From the NCBI GenBank assembly GCA_002179805.1, contig NAVB01000552.1:44646-108645 (forward strand): 64,000 nucleotides of DNA, read 5' to 3'. The notes under the pieces were generated by a model. The model was not told the origin of the DNA. It saw nothing but the letters and a program-made list of their open reading frames with translations, and searched no databases. The stretch is from Acanthamoeba lenticulata (lineage: Eukaryota; Discosea; Longamoebia; Acanthamoebidae). The translations under genes were made by a program, and so were the position numbers. Numbering within the stretch: position 1 is the first letter of the stretch; every line of letters begins with the position of its first letter. This document shows positions 11,247 through 24,531 of this stretch, in pieces.

Positions 11247-12477
11247 TTACATGAACTTGCCGTACTTCTTCATGAAGTCGTTGAGGTACTTGCGCTCCTT
11301 GTCTCGCTCCTCCTTTTCCTTCTTGGCCATGAAGGCCTTCTCGCGTTCGCGTAGAGGGTCGACCACTTGGCTCTTTGCCTTCTCGCCTCCTTGTCCCTTG
11401 CGCGCAGCCCGCTCTTGCTTGCGCAGCTCCCACTTCTGTCCAAAGGTCAAGTCGCGCTCCCGCTCCATCCGCTGCCGTCGGCGTTGTCGTCGTCTCTCTT
11501 CTTCCTCATCACTTGCGCTATCGTCTTCTTCCTCCTCGCTTTCATCATCCTCCGATTCGCCGCTGCTCGTGACATCGCTATCGTCGCTGTCGCTCGCACG
11601 CGTGCGTCGTTGTCGTCGTCGGCCACGCGCTCGTCGCGGGCGGGTGGCCGTCGTGACGTCGACGTCTTTGGCCGCCTTCGATGGCCCGCTGAGGACTTCC
11701 AGCCGCAAGTCGTCATGGGCGGCGTTGAGGATGCGCTCGATCTCCTCTTCTTCGGTGAGCTCTTCAAAGTCAGCGGCCGCCCCTGCTGGCGTTGGGCCGC
11801 TCGTCGTTGTTGGCACCCCCTTTAGCCGGTTCAGGCGCTCCCAGTACTCGCGGTCCACGGCGTCAGGCGTGGCGCTGGTTGAGCTGTTGTTGCCACCATC
11901 TTCTGCATTGCTCGCCGCTTGAGCGACGTCAAGGCGCAGACGCATGGCGCGCTCGGCCAGCGCGCGGTCCTCATCGTTATCAAAGTCGTGCAGCACCGAT
12001 CCAGGGACTGGGCCAGCAGGCGTCGGCGCCGTGAACTGGGCAAGCGCATGCTTGGCAATGTCCAGTTGTTGAGGTTGTTGAGGTTGATGCTGGGGATGGT
12101 CCTGGGGAGGCGGCGTCTGCTGCGCGGCGGCGACAGAAGGTGGCGTATGGCCCACGTTGCCGCCTGGTGCTGTGACGCGGGTGGAGAGTAGATCAACGCG
12201 TCGTTGGTACTCGCCAATCTTGGTCAGTAGCAGCTGCCTGAAGCTCTCAGTTTGTTGCTGATCTTTGGACCGAATCGCGTGAGCCAAGATGATCTTGTTG
12301 TGTCATGAGATGAGGTGAGGCGTGTTGCATCTTACCACCATAGGCCAAATAGAGCAACGTGATACCACTGCGGTAGGCTTCTATCGCCTCCACGTACCGC
12401 ATGTGGCTATCCAACTGCGTTGCCACCGTCAGCATCTGCAGCCCACGTTGCAGCTCTCCCCCCGAGGATGTCTCCAT
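11247..12477 (-). CDS. MIT-domain protein with long charged C-terminal tail
   Basis: Exon 1 (12336-12477) and exon 2 (11247-12262) join phase 1 to give 385 residues. The acceptor is fixed by reading frame, since an earlier AG would cause a stop. Residues ~8-75 form an MIT three-helix domain: LQMLTVATQLDSHMRYVEAI, YRSGITLLYLAYG, then FRQLLLTKIGEYQRRVDLL. MIT domains bind ESCRT-III tails or microtubule-associated partners. After a Gln/Pro-rich linker comes a conserved-looking helical segment (ALAERAMRLRLDV, REYWERLNRLKGVP), an acidic Ser-rich stretch and a very basic coiled C-terminus (KAFMAKKEKEERDKERKYL) ending KKYGKFM. A role in endosomal sorting or autophagy is inference. Confidence 0.78.
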
Positions 12478-12591
12478 CTTATGGGCGTTTTTTTGTTTTA
12501 CAAGCGCTGATCTTCATTCGACTTAGCGTTTGGTATTTGATTAAAAATAAGAGAACAACAAAACTGGAGCCAGCGACGGGCTCTGCGACAA

Positions 12592-15500
12592 CTAACGGTA
12601 GTAGAAGCCATTACCGTCCTCGTAGCGCGAGCCGTTAATGCCGATCGGAGGCCGGTCGCTGGCAGCCGCAGCCGCCGCGGCGTTGTGCTGGCGGATGAGG
12701 GCGAGTTCGCCCTCGCGCTCGCGGAGGGCCTTGTGGCACGTGATCTGCACGCCGAGGCCGACGATGATGTAGATGACGCAGGCGGCGAAGAGGAGCCAGC
12801 AGCCATCGTCCAGGGTGGCGACGACGTCAAAGCACTTGGCGTCGCCGTCGAGGTAGGGCCCCATGTACTTCTCGAGAAGCGGGTTGATGAGGTCGCACCG
12901 CGAGCCGATGATGAACTGCGAAAACTGCTGCAGCTCGAGGAGGGCGGCGATGATGGAGACGACGACGACCTCGAGCGCCGACCACGCGTTGAAGACCTCC
13001 GTGACGACAAAGACGGCGCGCTGCAGCCTTGGTGTCATCGGGGTGAGCCACAGGACGAGGAGCAGCACGAGGTAGCACAGCGGGATGGCGATGGCGAAGC
13101 TGAACCAGGTCGCCTGGATGAACCGCACCCCAACTGAGTTGGGGCTGAAGGCGCTGCCGGGCAGGGCCAGGCCGGTCGAGATGATCGAGTACGACGTGGA
13201 CGACGACTCGCCCAAGAAGTCGAGCAAGAGGTCAAACGCCCCGCGGAACTGGAACTCGAACGACCGAATGACGGAGCCCGTGATGAGCAGCGCGATCGAG
13301 AACAGCAGCAGCACCGTCACCACGACCGACACCAGCTTGGACCACCGCGACAGCGCGCAGTTGGACTTGAACGCGTAGGTGCACAGCGCCTGCCACTTGT
13401 GCTGCTGATGCGGCGACGGCGGCTTATGGGCGCCCAGCGGGCTGTAGGGGTGACGTTGATCCTCATCATGAACATCGTCATCGTTGACGGAGACGACGTC
13501 GCGCGTAGCGGCGGGCTTGGGGCGGTCGGCGCGGTGTGAGGCGAGGATGACGTGAGTGGTGGCGAGCGAGAGCATCGTGGCGACGAGGAAGCTGTAGAAG
13601 CCCCAGTGGGGCTCGACGTAGGCATCCACGCGGGTCGTGCCGGGCGGGGTGTGGGGCGAGACCGGCGGGACGATGCGGAAGTGGAAGGCAACCATCATGA
13701 GAGTGAGCACAAATGCGTCGATGAGTGACCACTTGCCCAGGATGTCGAGGGCCATGAGCACCCGCTCGCGGTGGCGCGGGGTAAGGACGCGAGCCGGTAC
13801 GATCCAGCACATGAGGAGCATGACCAGCTTGAGGTAGGGCCACGCGCCCGAGAAGATGGCGATGAGGAGCGACAGTGCATAGACCTTGGCGTGCCACATG
13901 TCGACCACGCTGTTGCCCAGGCTGAAGTCAAACAGCGAGGGCAGCTTGATCGGCGGCTCGGTATGGCCCACTTGCACGTAGACGTAGACCGACGCGCCGA
14001 CCGAGGTGTTGGACGAGATGAACAGCGCAATGTTGCCCAACAGCAGCATCACGATGCCGTAGCGCAGAACCACCGGCAAACGCGGACTGAAGAGCAGCGC
14101 ACTGAGCCACTTGCTGCGACCGCAGCCGCTATCATCCTCGTCGGCCTGGCCAGGCTCGCCGTTGATCGCGGTCACCACGCCGCGGTCGTCGTCGACGATT
14201 AGCGGCGCGCGGTGGGCCTCTTCATCATCATCTGTGAGGCGAGGCGCCTGCGAGAGGCAGCCCACGACAACACCGATGGCTAGCAGGAAAACAAAGGCGC
14301 CGCCGGCGCCAGAGAAGGACATGATGGTAGACTCGAGGTTGAAAGTCTCCGGGCTGGACGGGTTGGTGCAGGTCGCATTGAGCTCGATGAGGGCGGCAAA
14401 GGCGATGTTGGTCATGAGGCGCACTGGCCCGGCCACCAGGCCGTTGAAGACGGCTGGGATGGCGGGCTGGAAGGCGTTCGTGAAGAGGGCAAAGACGGTG
14501 TTGATGACGGCATCGAGCTGCTGCTCGGCATCGCCACCCGTAGTGGTCGAGGCCACGAGCGCGAGATGCGACAAATCGAACGAGAAGTCGAGTTCGGTCA
14601 TGTTGAGGTCGTAGATGGTCGACTTGATGCAGCCGGGCACGATCATTTGGTTGTTCGTGAGACTCTTCACGGTGTCCTCGCGAATGGCCACCTGAAGCGT
14701 CGAGTGCAACGAGTTGTCGGCGAGATCGGCCACAAGACGGGCCTCTTCATAGAGGTGGGCGACGCCCAGCGAGCCGTTGACGCTGACGTTGACAGCGAAG
14801 GCGAGGTCGAGACCGAACGAATCGAGGCGCGTGCGAGACGTAAGATTGTAGAGACCCGCGGGCTCGAACACGTCGAACAGGGACCACGAGTTGAGGCCCG
14901 AGATGGACACGCTCTTGAGGTGAAGCGTGAGGTCGACGCCAAGTGAGGCCAGCGAGACAGGCAGCGACAGGCCCATGTTCGGCACGGTGATGTTACCAGA
15001 ACCGTTGGTGAGGACGTTGACGATCTTGTTGAGGCCAAGGACACCGTCGGCACCGATGACGTCATCAAACAAGTAGTCGACCACGCCTACCAGCGGGTTG
15101 TGCGGGAGGCTCACCATGCCGGCCGGGTAGACCGGCGGCGTCGCGGGGAAGTGAGGCCGCATGAAGGGCCGCACGAACGAGTCGATTCCCTGCAGCGCGT
15201 TGGTCATGTTGGTTTGCACCAAAGTCTTCAGCTGTCCACAAATAACGCTGTCGAGTGTGCTCGAGATGATGTAGCTGATCTCCGAGCGGAAGAGATCAAG
15301 GAAGATGCTCAGGTCGCCCTGGAACTCCAGCGACGTGACGACGATCTTGGCGGAGCAGGTGGTCAGGTTGGCCCACATCGCGAGTCCATCAGAGTCCTTC
15401 CACAGCTGCAGACCGACGTCAAGTTGCGAGTTGTTGACGACGGCGTTGGCCGAACCTTGCGCGCTGAGAATGGCGGCCTGGAGGCCCCAGTCAAGCGAGC

Positions 15501-15971
15501 ACTGAATGCTGAGACCCGACGCGGCGAGGCGCAGGCCGGCCGGCGGCACCAGCGAAGACTGAAGGTTTCCGAAAGCGAGGCCAGTGCACAGGCCGTTGGT
15601 CACGGTGCCTGTGACACCGATCTTGGTGAAGCTTTGGTCGGGGATGTGAATCTTGAGGCTGCTGAGCCAGCAGCTCAGGTCGCAGCTGTCCTCGAGCGAC
15701 AGCGGCACCGGCGACGACGATATGTACATGTCGCTAGCAGAGGCAGCAGAAGGGAGAAGAGGAGCAAGGAGGTTCGAATCGAGGACCAAGCTCGAAGAGA
15801 GAGCGGGAGCAAAGAGAAGAGGCAGGATAAGAAGCGACGGCACGAAGGCTCTCCTTCCAAAATTGCTTGCGGTCTTTTGTTGACCAAAAACAGACGAGCC
15901 TGCGTGAAGGTGTGCCGAAGACGACAACGACCGATGAGCGAACTTCGTAGCCAGAGGCGAGTGAGGGTCAT
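12592..15971 (-). CDS. TULIP/BPI-like lipid-binding region fused to a PqiA-like polytopic membrane domain
   Basis: One long exon of about 1,120 codons. The open frame starts at a TTG (15981). I favour the ATG at 15971, which joins the main frame through a possible 32-bp intron. A signal-like hydrophobic stretch (FVPSLLILPLLFAPALSSSL) precedes ~500 lumenal residues with TULIP/BPI features: long amphipathic strands, YDLNMTELDFSFDLSHLAL and many N-glycosylation sequons. Then come a TM segment and two repeats like bacterial PqiA/YebS/LetA: WPYLKLVMLLMCWIVPARVL with DILGKWSLIDAFVLTLMMV, and LLVLWLTPMTPR with VFNAWSALEVVVVSIIAALL. In bacteria PqiA-type proteins pair with periplasmic MCE lipid-transfer tubes. 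Here the soluble partner appears to be a TULIP domain on the same chain. A lipid-transfer role is inference. Confidence 0.72.
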
Positions 15972-16653
15972 GACGAACCAAAATGGGCGATCGTCGTGAC
16001 AGCTATGTACATCACGAGAGCAAAGAAGGTAGAGAGCGCGTTGTAACCGTTGCCACCGCCTTCAGTGGTTGTCGAGGAGGCCGATTCGGACGAACCCTGA
16101 CATAGGCAACGTAAAGAAGAAGAAGAAGTAGAAGGAAGACGTGCACAAAACTGGGTGAGGTCATTGCCCAAAAAGAGGAGGCCACAAATAACGTTACCAT
16201 GGTCGCCTGTCCAACTCTGACATTGAGAGTATTGTTCTCAGCAGTGCTCCGTTGGGAGCGAGGAGTGATCTGAAAAGAGCACACTTAGATTCATCTTCCC
16301 GAGATGCACCAAGTGGAGTGAAGGGGAGCAGGTACCGACGAGGCTCGCGAGGAGAGGACTTGGATTTGATCTCTAAATCGTTCTCGTAGAGGTTCGTTCC
16401 ACTTTTTGGTAAGGGCTTGGTCACTTGTTCGTTTGCGACCGGTTTCTCGTTCGGCAATCTTGGCAGCAATTCGCATGATGTTGTCGCCTGATGACAGGTA
16501 GGAAGTCTGGATATGGCGCACGTTGTCCACCTCTCGCTCGAAGAAGTCAGGGCTGCTTGCGTCGCCTGCGGCCAGACTCCAATGAAGCGTCTCGATGAGG
16601 GCTAGGAGAAAGATGGCTACGGAGAAGGGCCCTCTTACACGGAGAAGACTCAT
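15968..16653 (-). CDS. Small secreted or type I membrane protein of unknown family
   Basis: ATG at 16653 begins a clear signal peptide (SVAIFLLALIETLHWSLAAG). The lumenal part (FFEREVDNVRHIQTSYLSSG, IMRIAAKIAERETGRKR) is helical and charged. A GT-AG intron ends at TTTTCAG (16284) and a second runs from ATG|GTAACG to TATGTCAG. With these the protein continues as ITPRSQRSTAENNTLNVRVG, a Ser/Thr-rich linker, and a C-terminal TM helix (ALSTFFALVMYIAVTTIAHF), stopping at 15968. If the second intron is retained, a different hydrophobic tail is read (FVHVFLLLLLLLYVAYVRV). Its TGA overlaps the ATG proposed for the TULIP-PqiA gene. Confidence 0.5.
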
Positions 16654-17895
16654 CTTGGTGCCAAGCACGTTTGATGCTTTCCTTGGTTCAAAGGCGAAGA
16701 ACTAGGCCGAATCCACTGCAGACGAAGGCCGCAACAAAAGAAAAGTTGTGGGCGGTCTTCCCCTTGAATCTGCGTGCGGCAAGGGGTGCAAGCTGGTAAC
16801 GGCGGGACAATTTTTCCCGGCTTTACGCCTTAATCTCCTTTCTCCAACCCCGTTGGGTGACCGATGCGAGGTTGGCAAGCCGACGATTGGGTTGGCGGGA
16901 ATGACGCGCTTTGAACCACGCAACTTGATGGAATGAGGCGTTGGCCTCTTGAGGTGGCGGTGACAAGCGGCAGTTTGAAGAGCTGCACCAAGTGGTGGGA
17001 AATGCCCCGTCCGTCATCATCTTGTGGCCACCGGCCTATAGCTAGTACTCGTGCCTCCGCCAACTGCAGAAGCCTTCCAGGTTTGATCGGCAGATTGGTT
17101 CTCTGCGCAAGAGTCGCGTGCTCCACGAAGCACGGTGCGTTTTTGTGCCACAAGGGGGGGGGGGAACGCGTGATCTGCGCATTAGCCATTAGCACATAGT
17201 GCTTGAGGCGAGGTTCGTTCTGGCTCACTACATTCTGTGGTGACTTGTGCCACGACAAACTCGCTCCACACCACAAACCCCCTAGCTTTAGGCAAGGACA
17301 GAGCAGTTCGCGTTTTATGGCGCCATTGCCCACCCGCCGCGTCCGCTCAGGCCAAGTCGTGCTTGTCTGGGGCGCGAACGAGCGGGCACAAAGCTATTTC
17401 GTAGAGTTTCAGGCCGAACCGCCCAAGGCAAATGGGCCAAACCTCGCAATAACCATGAATTCGATCGGTCGTTCGGGGCAATTTCTGACAATGCAAAGAT
17501 ACGTAAAATTACGGAGAAATTTTAGAGCGCGGCAGCTGTTGGTCCGCGACGTGGTAGACCGGCAGTTTGAGCGCGGATTGATTTCTTCTTCTTTCAATCT
17601 CGCACGAGTAGACGCGTCGCGGCGTAAGGAGAGAGAAATAGAACAGAGCAGAAGGAACGACAAAGGCACCACACGTACCGCGTGTTACGGAGTATTCCAG
17701 CCTTCATCGTTCTCAAGCGGCACAACCTCATCGTTTCAGCGAACGACTTGCCCGCAAACACAACAGAAGGAGATCGTGTACCCCGACCAAGGCAAAACAC
17801 AGCTAGTACATGCTCCGATAGCGGCAACTACAACTCCCATCACACATCAACACCCAAACAGCGCATTCTTCTGGAAGGAGAGGACAACCCAATTG
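16654..17895. other. Divergent intergenic region upstream of ULK-A
   Basis: About 1.2 kb between the small membrane protein and the first ULK kinase. It contains a G-run near 17150. From about 17203 the frame of the kinase is open without a stop up to its ATG. That stretch lacks recognisable domains and the paralog ULK-B starts at the equivalent kinase position, so I treat it as promoter and 5' UTR. No other feature seen. Confidence 0.4.
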
Positions 17896-20984
<3,089 letters not shown>

Positions 20985-21644
20985 GGAAGAGAAGGAGATG
21001 CTGGTGGTAGGTCACTTCACCACCACCACCACCAGCATCAACACATCGTCATCACATCAACTTCAAGGCTCCTCCTCTTCCACACCAGTCGGCTTCTCTG
21101 TCATCCACAACTCGCCTTCTGCCTGCCCGCACACCCGCCATTGTAAACACAACCAAATCCTCTCCGGAGCAACACACGTCGAGACACGTCGCCGTCTCGA
21201 CTCGCTGCCGCCCTCCAAAAAGCGCGCGCGTTATTTATTCTTCTCCTCCTCCACCACCTCTCGACTTCTTGCGACTTCTTCTTCTTCTTCTTCTTTCCCG
21301 CGTTTTGCTGCTGTTGTTGTGATGACTCTATTTCGAGAGGAGCACACAACAACTCGCCCGCGGGGTGTATGTATGTATGTAATCCACAACACCACCACAG
21401 CATGTACAAAGCCCCCAACCACCACCGCACACAACAACAACATCAACAACCAACGACGACGACACGCGCACACCACCAGAGAGCCTGCATCATCACAACC
21501 ACTAGTCACACACAGCATCGAACTTCTTCTTCTTCACCTTCCCTCTCTTCTCGATGTGATGTACATAAATAAATGGTTACAAAAAACAACAGAAAATGAA
21601 AAACAAAAAACAAAGTAGAAAGAAAAGAGAAAACCTGAGAGGCG
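20985..21644. other. Intergenic region with ACC/AAC-rich low complexity
   Basis: About 660 bp between ULK-A and the pantothenate kinase. Contains CACCACC, AACAACA and TTCTTCTTC simple repeats, and a purine-rich stretch just before the next start codon. Open frames here reflect the trinucleotide bias. No gene supported. Confidence 0.5.
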
Positions 21645-22748
21645 ATGAATAAGGCAAGGAGCCTCGTCAGCGTGGCGGTGGGCAACACATCCTCGCGTGC
21701 TGTCCTATGGACGTGTGGCCCCTCACAAGAATGGCACACGCAAGGTCTGTGCACTGCCGAAACGGCCGCTCTACGCGCAGAGGACGGAACCGCCCTGCCT
21801 CAGTTCGTGGCCAGCCTTCGACAGCTCGTCACGGTACAACCTGAGCCACTTGTTTATGGCGACTGTAGGAACCTGACCTCGTGCTGAACTGCAGGAGGAA
21901 GTGGAGGTGGTCATCGGGGCAGGCTCGGTGCCGGCCGTCGAGGTGCTACTTTACGACGCGCTACGCAGCGCTGGTGCCCCGTTTGTCGACGTGCTCCTGC
22001 TCCATCGCAGAGTCGACCCTCACGACAAAGCAGATGTAGATGACGATGAGCGGCATCGCGCCCAGCTCGTGGAGGAGCTGGGCCTGCGCGTCGTGCCCTC
22101 CCCGCCGTGGCGCGTCGGCAAAGACCGCCTCTGCGCGGCCTTGGGCGCGCTGGCGCTCGACCTCGACGTGGCGAAGCCCAGCAGCGTCCAGGCTTGGGTC
22201 GTGGTCGACTCAGGCACGGCGCTCACCGTCAACGCCGTGTGGGCGTCGCCCGCTACAACAACCACGAGCCCCGAGGTGGGCGTGTTCGGGGGCGGGCTCA
22301 TCATGCCGGGCGAAGGCCTCATGCTACGCAGCCTCTCCTCGGGCACCGCGCAGCTCCCCAGCCTCGCCTACTGGCCGTTGACCGACCCGCCGCCGCTCGT
22401 GGGCCAGAGCGTACGCGTTCTACTTTGCTCCCGCTGTTGGCTCGTCTTCCTTTCTCACGTGCTTGTGCCAACCAACAGACGGAGGAGGCCATTCGTGCGG
22501 GAGTGCGCCACCTGCACGTGAAGGGCGCCGTCGCGGTCATCAAGTCGGTGGTCAACGACCTCAAGAATCGTGACCAGAGCTCGACCCAGGTGCGGGTCGT
22601 GGTTACTGGCGGCGGAGGCCAGGCCCTTGCCGAGGCGCTGGCGGCCGAGAGCGACGCCGAGGAGCTTCAGCCGCGCTACGATCCGCTCCTCGTGCACCGG
22701 GGTCTCCACTTTGCGTGGCGCCTTCGTCTCCAGGCACGAGTGTATTGA
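21645..22748 (+). CDS. Type III pantothenate kinase (CoaX-like)
   Basis: Phosphorylates pantothenate, the first step of coenzyme A synthesis. Exons 21645-21833, 21895-22410 and 22479-22748 join in frame to give 324 residues, close to bacterial CoaX (about 250-270) with a longer insert. Family motifs in order: VAVGNTSSRAVLW (phosphate 1), GKDRLCAALGALAL, VVVDSGTALTVNAV (phosphate 2), FGGGLIMPGEGLML, and VVVTGGGGQALAEAL (adenosine region). Most eukaryotes use the unrelated type II PanK, so a CoaX-type enzyme suggests acquisition from bacteria. The introns show it is an established nuclear gene and not contamination. The stop is only 29 bp from the convergent EBP gene stop. Confidence 0.8.
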
Positions 22749-22777
22749 GCGCTACCGCAGCGTCATCAGCAACATCA

Positions 22778-23837
<1,060 letters not shown>

Positions 23838-24023
23838 CTTCGACCGAGGTTGATAGCGAGCGAGCAACTGCCCAAACTTAATTTTCAAAAAAGAATAACG
23901 GAAAGCAATAATAATAAATGAAAAAAAGGGAAGATGCCACCCGAGTGTGCACATTTTTTGTGTTGGCTCATCCGAGGTTTATCTTTGTACTACATAGGGG
24001 GAGGAAGGAATTACAAATAGAAA

Positions 24024-24325
24024 TCATTGCACTGTGCAGCCGCAACCTTCGCCGGGCGGAGGCTGAAGCCACCTGTTGAGTTCGCCGTCATAGCCGGGCA
24101 CGAATGGGTCCTGCGTGTTTTGGGCATACTCCAAAAGCCTCCAAGGAGTGATCACAACAATAAAAATCAATTGTTCCATCAGTGAGTTGTCCTTTCATCC
24201 ATCCTTATCCTCTCCGTTTATCGGCAATCGAATTGAATTGGCTGATGGGAAGAGACATACTCTGTCGCCGCCTCCTTGACATCCATAGGCTTAGAAATGT
24301 ACTGCTTGATTTCCTCCTCTGACAT
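24024..24325 (-). CDS. Small CaaX-box protein, possibly heterotrimeric G-protein gamma-like
   Basis: The first exon starts at ATG 24325 (MSEEEIKQYISKPMDVKEAA) and the last exon reads EYAQNTQDPFVPGYDGELNR then WLQPPPGEGCGCTVQ, stop at 24024. The C-terminal CTVQ is a CaaX prenylation box, with a second Cys two residues before it. The pattern VKEAATEY followed by DPFVPG recalls the GGL motif of G-gamma subunits (VSKAAxxL...DPLL), and the size fits. The intron is uncertain: donor TAT|GTCTCT is the only GT in range, and it leaves the spacing about four residues shorter than a typical G-gamma. It could be another small prenylated protein. Confidence 0.42.
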
Positions 24326-24531
24326 TTTGTGGTTGTGCGGTTGATGTTGGCTTGGTCCTCCTCTCTCCTTGGCTTTGCGCACCGCGTTTGCCGGCTTTTT
24401 CTCTTTCCTTTTGGGAATTGACACGCCGCTGTCTCGTTTTTGGTTTGTTCATAAATTATGAAAATAATGAGCTCTTTTTATGGACAGCCACCGACTTGTC
24501 GTCGGTCCTTCTCTTCTCCACACACTCTGGT

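Noticed and set aside
11188..11922. 244-codon Ser/Arg-rich open frame on the plus strand
   Set aside because: Antisense to the charged tail of the MIT-domain gene; low-complexity shadow.
14111..15999. Open frames on the plus strand opposite the TULIP-PqiA gene
   Set aside because: Shadows of a GC-rich exon; hydrophobic segments and motifs are on the minus strand only.
16830..17333. 167-codon open frame on the minus strand
   Set aside because: No domain, no codon bias, and composition like the surrounding spacer.
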